From: Mucilaginibacter sp. UBA5151
GTDB lineage: Bacteria > Bacteroidota > Bacteroidia > Sphingobacteriales > Sphingobacteriaceae
Assembly (NCBI GenBank): GCA_002413785.1
Contig: DHXR01000046.1
Location: 49,457-113,456 of the forward strand
Direction: 5' to 3'
Length of the DNA: 64,000 bases
Of the stretch, positions 26,364-35,724 are shown piece by piece. The notes under the pieces are model-generated. The model worked only from the letters and a program-made list of their open reading frames with translations, was not told the DNA's origin and did no database searches. Made by a program: the position numbers and the translations under genes. How positions within the stretch are numbered: position 1 is the stretch's first letter; each line of letters opens with the position of its first letter.

Positions 26364-27215
26364 TCAAAATTTCTCCAGTTCCGCCTTAACTTCCTGCATC
26401 AGCCACATGGGGGTAGAGGTTGCGCCGGCTATGCCAACTTTGTCGCCGGGGGCAAACATGGTGTTTTGGAGTTCGGAAGCTGATGAAATGAAATAGGTAT
26501 TGGGGTTATGTTTCCGGCAAACTTCAAATAAAACCTTGCCGTTGGATGATTTACGTCCCGAAACAAATACGATCTTATCAAATTTGCTGACAAACTCAGG
26601 TAGGTCCTTGTCGCGGTTTGAAACCTGGCGGCAAATGGTATCATTGGCTTTAAGGGCGTAGCCGCGTTCTAAAAGCTGGTCTTTTACCTGGTAAAACTTT
26701 TCCATGCTTTTGGTGGTCTGACTGTAAAGGGTAATGTTATGCGGTAATTCAACATTATCCAGTTCGGCGATGTCCTGGAAAACAAGGGCTTCGTTATTTG
26801 TTTGACCCTGTAGGCCTACTACTTCCGCATGTCCATGTTTTCCGAAGATCAGGATCTTTTCATCCGCATCGAATGATGTTTTTATCCGGTTTTGCAATTT
26901 TAATACAACCGGGCACGAGGCGTCAATCAGGGTAATATTGTTTTCTAATGCAATGCGGTAGGTTTCGGGCGCTTCCCCGTGGGCGCGGATCAGCACTTTT
27001 TCGTTCGGGATGTTTACCAGGTCGGCATGTTCAATAATCTTTAAGCCTTTCGCTTTCAGTCGTTCCACCTCTTCATCGTTGTGCACAATATCGCCCAGGC
27101 AATAAAGGTAGCCGTCTTCAGCCAGTATCTCTTCGGCCATATCAATGGCATACACCACGCCAAAGCAAAAGCCCGAATCCTGGTCGATAGTAACTTTTAA
27201 CTGATAGTCTCCCAT
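26364..27215 (-). CDS. ispH: 4-hydroxy-3-methylbut-2-enyl diphosphate reductase
   Basis: 283-residue IspH/LytB, the last step of the MEP isoprenoid pathway, which makes IPP and DMAPP. Three cluster-binding cysteines are seen: GFCFGVV (Cys17), DASCPVV (about residue 98) and DTICRQV (about 190), together with the KHGHAEVVGLQGQ and SSNGKVLFEVC blocks. Length is typical. A -7 box, TAATTTTG on the minus strand at 27223-27230, is 7 bases before the ATG. Confidence 0.95.
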   Translation of the reverse strand: MGDYQLKVTIDQDSGFCFGVVYAIDMAEEILAEDGYLYCLGDIVHNDEEVERLKAKGLKIIEHADLVNIPNEKVLIRAHGEAPETYRIALENNITLIDASCPVVLKLQNRIKTSFDADEKILIFGKHGHAEVVGLQGQTNNEALVFQDIAELDNVELPHNITLYSQTTKSMEKFYQVKDQLLERGYALKANDTICRQVSNRDKDLPEFVSKFDKIVFVSGRKSSNGKVLFEVCRKHNPNTYFISSASELQNTMFAPGDKVGIAGATSTPMWLMQEVKAELEKF

Positions 27216-27529
27216 TGCGCCACAAAATTACACGATTTTCATGATTTTAAGAATTTTCAGGATGATAACGGTTAAACCGGACCATTTACATTGAAATTAA
27301 TCCCAATGCTTCAACTCTTTTATATAAAAACCATTCATTAAAATTTAACACAAAGATGCGGAGAAGTGGCAGAGGCCGCGGAGTCTGTCTGTTTTCCTCT
27401 CCAACCTCAAGGATTTCATCTTATTTCTCTGTGTTCTCAGTGGCTTTCTGGTGTCCTCAGTGTTAAAAAAATCAACGATGCTTTCTTTTCAATATTTATT
27501 TTTACCGAAATATCAGACGTTATTTTAGA
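27216..27529. other. Gap upstream of ispH
   Basis: Holds the -7 box of ispH, simple words (cgattttcatgattttaag) at 27232-27260, and the inverted element at 27344-27467. No gene seen. Confidence 0.5.
27344..27467. repeat. Inverted element with TTTAACAC/GTGTTAAA ends
   Basis: TTTAACAC at 27344-27351 and GTGTTAAA at 27460-27467 enclose words such as gcggagaagtggcagaggccgc and tctctgtgttctcagtggc. It is an imperfect palindrome of the word-repeat kind. Confidence 0.55.
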
Positions 27530-28624
27530 CTAACCTCTAAGTAAACGCCCCTTCCACACAACGGTTTTGGTGAGGTGTTTTTGTATAGATAAAAATGCAA
27601 TGATCACCAGGTTTACCATTTGTAAAGGGTGCAGTATAACATTATAAAATACATTTTGCCCGGCAGATAAAGAGATCATTACGCGGGTAAGGATGATCAG
27701 CCCGGCCATAAAAAACATGAGCTGAAAGTTAAGCGTCATAATCACCAGCATTGGCCCGGCTATCAGCAGCAAAATGTAAACCAGTAAGCCAATGATGTTG
27801 TAGTTAAAAGCGGCGAGGGCATTTTTGCTGAACCCGCTGATAGCTGCACCGTAACCTTTGTATATCCTGCAGCTGATCATTCCGTTTGCCAGTAAAACCT
27901 CCCCGTTATAGCCCGCCAGTTTTATTTGCCGCATAATAGCAGCATCTTCCACAATTTGGTCCCTGACCAGTTTATGCCAGTGGTTTTCCCTGTAAATAGC
28001 CGCATCGAACAGCATAAACTGTCCGCAGGCGGTGGCAAAGGCAGCATTTTTTGTAAGGAATACCAGTCGTAATGGTAATAAATTCAGCAACAGGTAATGC
28101 AATAGCGGCACGGTTGTTTTTTCGCCAATGGTAAGCATCTGCTGGTCGGCAAACAAGCTTAACAAACCCAGGTTATATAATTGCATACGATGAACGGCAC
28201 TATTGATAAGGCCATTGCTTATATTTTCATCCGCATCTAAAAATAAAAAAAACTTCCCGTTTGCTTTTTTTGCCAGTTGGTGGCAGGCATGATTTTTACC
28301 AAGCCAGCCTTCGGGAAGTTTACCTCCCTTTATTGCTGTGAAACGTGGATGGCTTTGTGCAAATGCCGAACATATCGCATAAGTACCATCAGATGAATCA
28401 TCGTCATAAACTATTACCTCATAGTTTTCATAATCCTGTTGATGAATTGAGGTGAGCAGCGTTAATATATTATCTTCTTCATTGCGCGCCGGTATCAGTA
28501 TGGACACCAGATTATCATAAGCCCTGTTTACCCTTGTGAGCTTTGGGTTGGATATAAAATTAAAAACCGTTACCGTAAAGCGCAGTATGATGAAAAATAA
28601 GGTAATGGAAATGGCGATGATCAA
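27530..28624 (-). CDS. Membrane-anchored family 2 glycosyltransferase
   Basis: 364 residues. A membrane segment covers about residues 2-20. The GT2 catalytic domain follows (SILIPARNEEDNI, VYDDDSSDGT, and DxD motif FLFLDADEN), then at least three C-terminal membrane segments (LLVYILLLIAGPMLVIM and neighbours). The layout resembles carotenoid glycosyltransferases of the CruC/CrtQ kind, and an isoprenoid gene (ispH) is nearby, but no carotenoid genes are in the window. The substrate is therefore open. Confidence 0.75.
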   Translation of the reverse strand: MIIAISITLFFIILRFTVTVFNFISNPKLTRVNRAYDNLVSILIPARNEEDNILTLLTSIHQQDYENYEVIVYDDDSSDGTYAICSAFAQSHPRFTAIKGGKLPEGWLGKNHACHQLAKKANGKFFLFLDADENISNGLINSAVHRMQLYNLGLLSLFADQQMLTIGEKTTVPLLHYLLLNLLPLRLVFLTKNAAFATACGQFMLFDAAIYRENHWHKLVRDQIVEDAAIMRQIKLAGYNGEVLLANGMISCRIYKGYGAAISGFSKNALAAFNYNIIGLLVYILLLIAGPMLVIMTLNFQLMFFMAGLIILTRVMISLSAGQNVFYNVILHPLQMVNLVIIAFLSIQKHLTKTVVWKGRLLRG

Positions 28625-28856
28625 TTTGTATTTTATTAAGGGTTCAACAGGTTATCAATATTTTCAAAGATATAACTCCGGTCTGCATTTTTTAAATAAA
28701 CATGCGCTTTGCAAACATTCTCTTTACACCCCGATGAATTAATATTGCCTTAAAATGCGTATTTTTGTGCGATTTTTTGCATAGCCGGAATTTACTTTTA
28801 GTCAAAGCTTTAATTTTTATCGAATCCGGGCTATACATTAATTTTCAAAAAATAAT

Positions 28857-29930
28857 ATGTTAGAGAAATTAGAAGCTATATTCCAGCGCTGGAAAAATGT
28901 TGAAACCGAATTAAGCAGCCCCGACGCCATGGCTGACATGAAACGTTTTGCCCGGTTGAATAAAGAATATAAAGACCTTGCCAAGGTTGTGGATGAGTAT
29001 AACATCTACCGCAACATTATGAGCAATATTGATAGCAACAAAGAAATATTAGCCACCGAAAAAGACGAAGAATTCCGCGAAATGGCCAAGGCCGAATTGG
29101 ACGAATTACTGGTTAAGCAGGATGAAATGGAAGAGGCTATCCGTTTAATGCTGATACCAAAAGATCCGGAAGACTCAAAAAATGCGATTATTGAGATCCG
29201 TGGCGGCACCGGCGGCGATGAAGCTGCCCTGTTTGCCGGCGACCTTTACCGTATGTACATGCGTTATTGCGAAAAACGCGGCTGGAAAACCGAACTGGTT
29301 GATTATACCGAAGGCACATCAGGCGGGTACAAGGAAATTGTATTTAATGTAAACGCCGAAGATGCTTACGGCAATTTAAAATACGAATCGGGCGTACACA
29401 GGGTTCAGCGCGTGCCTGATACCGAAACCCAGGGTCGCGTGCATACTTCTGCAGCTACCGTTGTAGTATTGCCCGAAGTTGATGAGTTCGACATTGACCT
29501 GCAGGTAAGCGATATCCGCAAAGATTTATTTTGCGCATCCGGACCGGGCGGCCAGTCGGTTAACACCACTTACTCCGCAGTAAGGTTAACACACATCCCG
29601 TCAGGAATAGTGGCCCAATGCCAGGACCAGAAATCGCAGTTGAAAAACTATGATAAGGCTTTGCAGGTGTTGCGTTCGAGGGTTTATGAGATGGAACTGC
29701 AAAAGCACCTCGAAATAACCTCCAAAAAACGCAAAACGATGGTCTCTACCGGTGACCGTTCTGCTAAAGTGCGTACCTATAATTATCCACAGGGCCGACT
29801 TACTGAACACCGTATCGGCTTAACCATTTATAACCTGCCCGGCGTATTGAACGGCGATCTGCAGGAGATTATGGAAGCATTGCAATTTGCTGAAAATGCA
29901 GAGAAGCTGAAAGAAGGTACCGTTGCGTAA
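28857..29930 (+). CDS. prfA: Peptide chain release factor 1
   Basis: 357-residue RF1 that ends translation at UAA/UAG. The GGQ loop is seen in CASGPGGQSVNTTYSAVRL, and the PxT-type anticodon region is within the middle domain (ESGVHRVQRVPDTETQGRVHTS). Length is normal. A -7 box TATTTTTG lies at 28760-28767, which would give a leader of about 85 bases; its -33 partner is poor. A GC-rich hairpin follows the gene. Confidence 0.96.
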   Translation: MLEKLEAIFQRWKNVETELSSPDAMADMKRFARLNKEYKDLAKVVDEYNIYRNIMSNIDSNKEILATEKDEEFREMAKAELDELLVKQDEMEEAIRLMLIPKDPEDSKNAIIEIRGGTGGDEAALFAGDLYRMYMRYCEKRGWKTELVDYTEGTSGGYKEIVFNVNAEDAYGNLKYESGVHRVQRVPDTETQGRVHTSAATVVVLPEVDEFDIDLQVSDIRKDLFCASGPGGQSVNTTYSAVRLTHIPSGIVAQCQDQKSQLKNYDKALQVLRSRVYEMELQKHLEITSKKRKTMVSTGDRSAKVRTYNYPQGRLTEHRIGLTIYNLPGVLNGDLQEIMEALQFAENAEKLKEGTVA

Positions 29931-29938
29931 ATAGGAAA

Positions 29939-29960
29939 ACGCCCCGCTATATCGGGGCGT
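29939..29960 (+). terminator. GC-rich hairpin after prfA
   Basis: ACGCCCCG-ctatat-CGGGGCGT, an 8-bp perfect stem with a 6-base loop directly after the stop. It lacks a clear T run, so termination efficiency is uncertain. Confidence 0.5.
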
Positions 29961-30052
29961 CTCTGCAAGTTTATTTAAGCCAGCGAATCCGAACTAAGCA
30001 AATAAGTTATCATCAAACGTTCGGAACGTAAGTATATACTAATCAATCAACA

Positions 30053-31480
30053 ATGTCAGCCAAAAAAATCTTTGCTCCACACGTTGGAATCCGTTGTTTT
30101 CTGCGCTGTATTTTTTTGTTATTTATTTTACAGCTGCAAACAAGCTTTTGGGCAGATGCCCAGCCTTCCGTAAACTTTCCCCTCAGGTTAAGCGCGAATA
30201 GAAAATATCTGTCCGATCATAAAAAGAAACCTTTCCTCATTAAAGAAATATCTGCATGGGGATTGATCCAGGCTTTATCGGAAACTGATGAGTCAGCATT
30301 TATTGACAGTGTGAAGCGCAAAGGCTTTAATACCCTTTTGGTAAGTATTATTTCTTTCGATACCCGGTTTGCCGGTAACCCGCCCAACTGGCAGGGGATT
30401 TCGCCCTTTAAAACGCAATGGGATTTCTCAACATACAATTCCGCCTATTTTGATCATGCCGGCAGGTTTTTGCGCATGGCTAAAGCAAAAGGTATGCTCG
30501 TATTACTGGTACCCTGCTACCTGGGCTATAAAGGCGACGGCAATCAGGGGTGGTGGGACGAATTGCTGAGCCCCAATAACAGCGTTGCTAAAAGCCGGGC
30601 CTACGGGCAATTTCTCGGGAAACGCTATAAGGATTTTACCAATATTATTTGGGTGGCCGGTGGCGATAACAAAGGAGACAGTGCGCTTTACGGTCACATG
30701 AACAATATTATAAAGGGAATCAAAGAATGGGACAAGCATCATTTGTGGACTGGTCATTTTGAGCCGGCGCAAGGGACAAACTGGTCATCGGGAAACAAGC
30801 TATATTCAAAATATATAGATATTGATGGCCTGTATGATTTTACCGAGTCGGCACTTGGAGCGGATGCGCCCCAGTATAAAACGGAACTCAGTCATTATGG
30901 AAAAGGCAAAATGATTTTCCAGCTGGACCAAAGCTATGAACACGACATACCGCATGGCGAGGACAACGAAAATCCGCAATGGATCCGCCGAAAAAATTAT
31001 GATGGCCTGCTCAGCGGATGCTCCGGGACCAGTTTTTGTCCGGGGCAAAAGGATAACCGGGGATATGTGTTTACCAATTGGCAGCCATTGATGAATACCG
31101 CAGGCATGGCACAAATGCTGAACTGTTTTAAGGTATTCGGGTCACGCCGATGGCAAGGCCTTATACCTGATACAAGTAATAAGATAGTAACTGATGGCCG
31201 CGGCAAATTCGGAACAATAAATTATGTATGTGCCGCGCAAACGGCCAGCCACAGCACTTTTATGGCTTATCTTCCTGTTGGCGGTGTGTTAACGCTTAAT
31301 TTGAAAGCTTTTAATACAAAGAAGATAAAGGCATGGTGGTATGATCCGCGCAATGGCAAAGCCTGGTTGGTCGGCAAATTTGCAGCAGATGGTATAAAAA
31401 AGTTTTCGCCGCAAACCAGTGAAGACTGGCTGCTGGTAATTGATAACGCAGCATTGAACCTGCATCCTCCGGGGATGTAG
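30053..31480 (+). CDS. Exported GH140-type (DUF4038) glycoside hydrolase
   Basis: 475 residues with an N-terminal export signal (FLLFILQLQTSFWADAQ). The (beta/alpha)8 DUF4038 domain spans about residues 45-350: RLSANRKYLSDHKKKPFLI, VACPCYLGYKG-like region, then IIWVAGGDNKGDS, the block containing the acidic catalytic region in relatives. A C-terminal beta-sandwich (about 370-470) resembles the 'putative collagen-binding domain' attached to these enzymes. Apiosidase or related activity on plant cell-wall side chains is known for the family; substrate here is inferred only. No SusC/SusD pair is adjacent. Confidence 0.75.
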   Translation: MSAKKIFAPHVGIRCFLRCIFLLFILQLQTSFWADAQPSVNFPLRLSANRKYLSDHKKKPFLIKEISAWGLIQALSETDESAFIDSVKRKGFNTLLVSIISFDTRFAGNPPNWQGISPFKTQWDFSTYNSAYFDHAGRFLRMAKAKGMLVLLVPCYLGYKGDGNQGWWDELLSPNNSVAKSRAYGQFLGKRYKDFTNIIWVAGGDNKGDSALYGHMNNIIKGIKEWDKHHLWTGHFEPAQGTNWSSGNKLYSKYIDIDGLYDFTESALGADAPQYKTELSHYGKGKMIFQLDQSYEHDIPHGEDNENPQWIRRKNYDGLLSGCSGTSFCPGQKDNRGYVFTNWQPLMNTAGMAQMLNCFKVFGSRRWQGLIPDTSNKIVTDGRGKFGTINYVCAAQTASHSTFMAYLPVGGVLTLNLKAFNTKKIKAWWYDPRNGKAWLVGKFAADGIKKFSPQTSEDWLLVIDNAALNLHPPGM

Positions 31481-31596
31481 GAACTAAGCAATAGCTGAAA
31501 TTAAGTTCGATAACGTTTAGTATGGGTAAGTATAGTTTTTTCTCCAAAATATCCTGATATCAATAGCAAAGTGCCTTTGTGATATGCTGATTTTAT

Positions 31597-31650
31597 GTTA
31601 TTACCGACCCGCCTTTGGCGGGTCAAATATCGGTAGCCCAATAACAGAAA
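31597..31650. repeat. Nested inverted repeat
   Basis: GACCCGCC (31606-31613) pairs with GGCGGGTC (31617-31624) over a 3-base loop, and the outer GTTATTACCG (31597-31606) pairs imperfectly with CGGTAGCCCAATAAC beyond it. Confidence 0.6.
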
Positions 31651-31709
31651 CGTTTTGCGTGCTGCACGAAACAACCCCATTTTAAATAACCGGAATAATT
31701 GGAAGGCGG

Positions 31710-31785
31710 ATAGATTTCGTGCCTACAGCACACAAATATTTTTATTCATTTTCTACCAATATTTGGCACCTAATGGTGCCGCAAA
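31710..31785. repeat. Covarying-stem repeat element
   Basis: GTGCctacaGCAC (31719-31731), then TTTTCTACCAATATTT, then GGCACCtaatGGTGCC (31765-31780). The same plan with different but still paired stem bases is seen at 59276-59389. Confidence 0.55.
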
Positions 31786-32166
31786 TTGCCAAAGAATCGA
31801 TCCCAAAATTGATAGAATGAAGAAGATCTTACATGCCGTAGGCTAATTTGAGATCAGATACCCGGCGAAAATAGCCATTCAAAAACCTGGCACCTTTTTT
31901 CTTTAGTACCAATCTCTCACAGTTCTGCTATACCCATTCTGTAGGTCAATATCCATTTATTACCGTGCTGTCATAATAAAAATCCGGCAAGAAATCCCGC
32001 ACTAACAATATAGGACAAATGTCCCATTGAATATTTTATGCATTTTTTGTTATTTTATGAAGAACCCTTCACAGTTTAAGCGTCGGCACTTTTTCATTAA
32101 AAAGCCGGAATATTTGAAGTGACCATAGGTTACAGACAAGGTTTTATTGTATAAAATTTAAAAAAT

Positions 32167-32430
32167 ATGCCGCAATTCTTACAAAAACAAAAATCTCACC
32201 GCATTTTGCTGTTGGTTACCTTTTTGGGCGTGCTGTTATTAGGTATAATGGTATTCATGGTGCCGCCAGGCGCAGACCCCGACCCATGTTGGGGCTTTTT
32301 GGTGATGCACAACATGGAACAAGGGCATCATTTTAATTTATTAATAAGCCCCGACCCTTCAAATATTGCAAAAAATCAGGTTCGGTTTTTATCCTGATGC
32401 CCGGCGAATATTTGGCAAATGATATAGAGC
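32167..32430 (+). pseudogene. N-terminal remnant of an integral membrane protein
   Basis: 76 codons up to a stop at 32395-32397. One membrane segment (ILLLVTFLGVLLLGIMVFMV) is followed by PPGADPDPCWGFLVMHNMEQGHHFN and PDPSNIAKNQVRFLS. Immediately after the stop, another frame reads MPGEYL, which looks like the continuation of the same protein after a small deletion. The pattern suggests the start of a larger polytopic membrane protein (perhaps a glycosyltransferase-like one), frameshifted and then lost. Family not named with confidence. Confidence 0.55.
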
Positions 32431-32446
32431 CTGCGATAATTTTAAC

Positions 32447-32609
32447 GCGAATCAAGAGTCAAGAGCCAAGAACCAAGAGAATAGCTTGAAATATGTATAA
32501 ATCCGCCAAAAAAAAATATTTAACCAGATATTTCAGCACATTATTGTAAATGAACAACTTTCTATTTTTTTCTTGATTCTTGGCTCTTGCTTCTTGACTC
32601 TTGATTCGC
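32447..32609. repeat. Word-repeat hairpin upstream of lpd with unequal arms
   Basis: Left arm 32447-32478 is built of words caagagt, caagagc, caagaac. Right arm 32571-32609 is its reverse complement plus one extra word. The outer 17 bases (GCGAATCAAGAGTCAAG) pair perfectly; then the right arm has a 7-base insertion, and pairing resumes. Confidence 0.75.
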
Positions 32610-32681
32610 ATATATAAATCAAATAACTATTTCCCACCCCTTTTATATTCTGTAAATTGCGCCTCTATAATTTACAAGCTT

Positions 32682-34085
32682 ATGCAATATGATGTTATCG
32701 TAATCGGTTCGGGTCCCGGCGGCTATGTTGCCGCTATACGTTGTGCCCAGCTGGGTTTAAAAACTGCTATCATTGAAAAATATAATACATTAGGAGGTAC
32801 CTGCCTTAATGTGGGCTGTATCCCTTCAAAAGCATTGCTCGATTCGTCGGAGCATTACCATAATGCCGCACATACATTTAAAACACACGGCATTAACCTT
32901 GAAAATTTAAAGGTTGATTTCGGTCAGATGATAAAACGGAAGCAGGAAGTAGTTGCAGCCAACACGGGCGGCATTGTCTATCTGATGAAAAAGAATAAGA
33001 TCGACACCTATTATGGTATCGGTTCATTTAAGGATAAAAATACCATCAATATCAAAAAGGCTGATGGCGCTGACCAGGAGATCACGGGTAAAAACATCAT
33101 AATAGCCACCGGTTCAAAGCCTTCAAGCCTGCCGTTTTTAAAGGTTGATAAAAAACGCATTATAACTTCTACCGAAGCTTTGAATCTTACCGAAATACCA
33201 AAACATCTGGTGCTGATCGGCGGTGGGGTTATCGGGTTGGAGCTGGGTTCGGTTTATGCACGTTTGGGTTCAAAAGTTTCGGTAATTGAGTTTATGGATT
33301 CCATTATCCCAACTATGGATAAAGGCTTAGGAAAAGAACTGCAGAAAGTGTTGCAAAAAATAGGGATCGAATTTTACCTTGGTCATAAAGTTACCGGCGC
33401 TGCTGTAAAAGGCAAGGAAGTAACCGTAACTTTTGATGACCCTAAAGGCGAAAAGAAAGAACTGAAAGGCGATTACTGCCTTGTTGCAGTAGGCCGGATT
33501 GCTTATACCGATGGTTTGGGCCTGGATAAAATTGGCATAACCGTTGAAGAACGCGGACGGAAGATCACAGTTAACGACCATTTGGAAACCAGCGTGAAAG
33601 GTGTTTATGCTATTGGCGATGTGATAAGGGGCGCCATGCTGGCCCATAAGGCCGAAGACGAAGGGACATTGGTTGCGGAAATTATTGCAGGCCAAAAACC
33701 GCATATTGATTATAACCTGATCCCCGGCGTAGTTTATACCTGGCCCGAGGTTGCCGCTACAGGACAAACCGAAGAACAATTAAAAGAAAAAGGCATAAAA
33801 TACAAAACAGGCTCATTCCCGTTCAAAGCCAGCGGACGCGCCCGTGCCAGCGGCGACCTTGACGGTTTTGTAAAAGTACTCGCCGATGCCGCAACGGATG
33901 AAATATTGGGCGTACACATGATTGGGCCGCGTGCCGCGGATATGATTGCGGAAGCGGTGGTTGCCATGGAATACCGGGCATCAGCAGAGGATATTTCCCG
34001 TATAAGCCATGCGCACCCCACTTATACCGAAGCCATGCGCGAAGCCTGCTTAGCCGCAACAGGAAACAGGGCTATACATATTTGA
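32682..34085 (+). CDS. lpd: Dihydrolipoyl dehydrogenase
   Basis: 467-residue flavoprotein (E3) reoxidising dihydrolipoamide of 2-oxoacid dehydrogenase complexes with NAD+. It has FAD Rossmann GSGPGGYVAAIR, redox-active disulfide GGTCLNVGCIPSK, NAD Rossmann IGGGVIGLELGSVYARLG, and the C-terminal His-Glu pair in SHAHPTYTEA. The frame is open for 27 codons upstream, but Met at 32682 (MQYDVIVIGSG) gives the standard start. No E1/E2 genes adjacent, so it may serve several complexes. Confidence 0.95.
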   Translation: MQYDVIVIGSGPGGYVAAIRCAQLGLKTAIIEKYNTLGGTCLNVGCIPSKALLDSSEHYHNAAHTFKTHGINLENLKVDFGQMIKRKQEVVAANTGGIVYLMKKNKIDTYYGIGSFKDKNTINIKKADGADQEITGKNIIIATGSKPSSLPFLKVDKKRIITSTEALNLTEIPKHLVLIGGGVIGLELGSVYARLGSKVSVIEFMDSIIPTMDKGLGKELQKVLQKIGIEFYLGHKVTGAAVKGKEVTVTFDDPKGEKKELKGDYCLVAVGRIAYTDGLGLDKIGITVEERGRKITVNDHLETSVKGVYAIGDVIRGAMLAHKAEDEGTLVAEIIAGQKPHIDYNLIPGVVYTWPEVAATGQTEEQLKEKGIKYKTGSFPFKASGRARASGDLDGFVKVLADAATDEILGVHMIGPRAADMIAEAVVAMEYRASAEDISRISHAHPTYTEAMREACLAATGNRAIHI

Positions 34086-34236
34086 TTGCCGATTTAGGAA
34101 ATTCGATTTCGGAATTTTTGTGCGAAGATTGAAGCTTTGGTAACTTTTTAAATTTGCCAAAGTTTAACGGATAAGGTATCCTTATGGTGTAAACTCCATA
34201 TAAATTCATTAATATTGATAGAAAACTATTAACAGT

Positions 34237-35127
34237 ATGGAGCAAAAAGTTGGCCGTTTCATCGACCCTTTAAGTGATTTTGGATTTAAGCATTTGTTTG
34301 GAAATGAGCCAAACAAGGATATACTGATTGATTTCCTGAACCAGTTGTTTAAAGGTCGGAAAGAAATTGCCGATTTGGTGTACAGTCCTACTGAACATAC
34401 AGGGGATAAGGAAGAATCGAAAAAAGTGTTCTTTGACCTGCTATGTACCGGAACGAACGGCGAGCAGTTTATTATTGAGATGCAAAGGGCTGAACAGCGA
34501 AACTTTAGGGATAGGGCGGTTTTTTATACTTCGCGCCTCATAAACGAACAATTATCCAAAGGTGAAAACCACTGGAATATTGAGCTTAAAGAAGTTTACC
34601 TGATAGCCATACTGGAGTTTAATTTTAAAGATAGCCAGCCGGGACGTTATTTGCATAATGTGGCGCTTACCAATACAGATACCAATGAAATTTTTTACAA
34701 TAAATTGGGTTATAAGTTTTTAGAATTACCTAAATTTGTAAAAACAGAGGCAGAACTTGAAACAGATTTAGACCGTTGGTTCTATCTGTTAAAGCACATG
34801 AGTACCTTAGATAAGGTACCTGCTGTTTTAAATAAACGTATTTTTCAAAAGGTATTTAAGATAGCCGAAATAAGCAAGCTAACCAGGGAGGAAAAGGAAA
34901 TGTATGATTCAAATTTAAAAGCCAGATGGGATTATGAAAATTCCATAGCTTTTGCTAAAGAAGAAGCCGAGAAAAAAGGCATTGAAAAAGGCATTGAAAA
35001 AGGCATTGAAAAAGGCAGATATGAAGAAGCTTTGGATATTGCCAGCGAACTAAAAAAAGAAGGCCTGTCTGTTGAATTTATTGCTAAAACAACCAAACTT
35101 TCTGTTGTTGAAATAGAAAAACTTTAA
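34237..35127 (+). CDS. Rpn family PD-(D/E)XK nuclease (putative transposase)
   Basis: 296 residues. The N-terminal 200 residues match the Rpn/PDDEXK nuclease family: FIDPLSDFGFKHLFG, then FFDLLCTGTNGEQFIIEMQRA, which supplies the Asp and the E-x-Q catalytic pair. Members promote RecA-independent recombination in other bacteria. The tail has a coiled, charged segment with a 15-base tandem repeat (EKGI three times, 34981-35020), a length-variable spot common in the family. It is a single gene, not flanked by inverted repeats, so mobility is not shown. A -7 box TAAATTTG is at 34149-34156. Confidence 0.85.
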   Translation: MEQKVGRFIDPLSDFGFKHLFGNEPNKDILIDFLNQLFKGRKEIADLVYSPTEHTGDKEESKKVFFDLLCTGTNGEQFIIEMQRAEQRNFRDRAVFYTSRLINEQLSKGENHWNIELKEVYLIAILEFNFKDSQPGRYLHNVALTNTDTNEIFYNKLGYKFLELPKFVKTEAELETDLDRWFYLLKHMSTLDKVPAVLNKRIFQKVFKIAEISKLTREEKEMYDSNLKARWDYENSIAFAKEEAEKKGIEKGIEKGIEKGRYEEALDIASELKKEGLSVEFIAKTTKLSVVEIEKL

Positions 35128-35148
35128 TCGTTCTGTCAACCCCGTTTG

Positions 35149-35724
35149 CTACAGCAACCCCGGCTTAATTTTTTCTGCAAACTCCTTTGCAAATTTATGC
35201 AGCTTGGGTTGAATAACGGCTGCGCAATAGGAATTACGCGGGTTGCTATTAAAATAGCCCTGGTGATAATCCTCAGCTTTATAAAAGGCAGATGCCGGCG
35301 TAATTTCGGTTACTATCGGCTTGTCGAAAACCTTTTCGGCTGTCAGTCTTTTGATCATTGCTTCAGCCTGTTGTTTTTGCGTATCATTATAATAAAATAT
35401 AACCGACCGGTACTGTGTGCCAACATCATTTCCCTGGCGGTTTAAGGTTGTGGGATTATGTGTTTTAAAAAATATCAGCAATAGTTCGTCAAATGACAGC
35501 TCATCCGCATCGTACTCCAGGTCAATCACTTCGGCATATCCCGTATTGCCTGTACACACTTCTTTATACGCAGGGTTTTGGGTGTGCCCGCCCATATAGC
35601 CCGATGTTACTCTTTTAACGCCTTTTACCGTTTCGAAGATGGCTTCGGTACACCAAAAACAGCCATTACCAAATGTTATCTTTTGAGTGCGTGAGGGCAC
35701 TTTTTCTATTTTGTTTTCGTCCAT
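35149..35724 (-). CDS. msrA: Peptide methionine sulfoxide reductase A
   Basis: 191-residue MsrA repairing methionine-S-sulfoxide. The catalytic motif GCFWCTEAIFE and the partner glycine-tyrosine region SGYMGG are present, as are HNPTTLNRQGNDVGTQYRS and the tail GYFNSNP. No second resolving-cysteine cluster is prominent. No msrB fusion. A -7 box TAAATTTG (minus strand, 35766-35773) lies upstream. It converges with the Rpn gene. Confidence 0.95.
   Translation of the reverse strand: MDENKIEKVPSRTQKITFGNGCFWCTEAIFETVKGVKRVTSGYMGGHTQNPAYKEVCTGNTGYAEVIDLEYDADELSFDELLLIFFKTHNPTTLNRQGNDVGTQYRSVIFYYNDTQKQQAEAMIKRLTAEKVFDKPIVTEITPASAFYKAEDYHQGYFNSNPRNSYCAAVIQPKLHKFAKEFAEKIKPGLL

Larger units (their letters stand above)
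31481..32166. other. Repeat-bearing gap between glycosidase and membrane-protein remnant
   Basis: No convincing gene. It holds a nested inverted repeat at 31597-31650 and a covarying-stem element at 31710-31790. Confidence 0.5.

Noticed and set aside
31655..31846. 63-codon plus-strand frame
   Set aside because: It is the translation of an inverted-repeat element (31710-31785).
32601..32681. 27-codon extension of Lpd
   Set aside because: The FAD-binding fold begins at the Met at 32682 and upstream residues are not Lpd-like.
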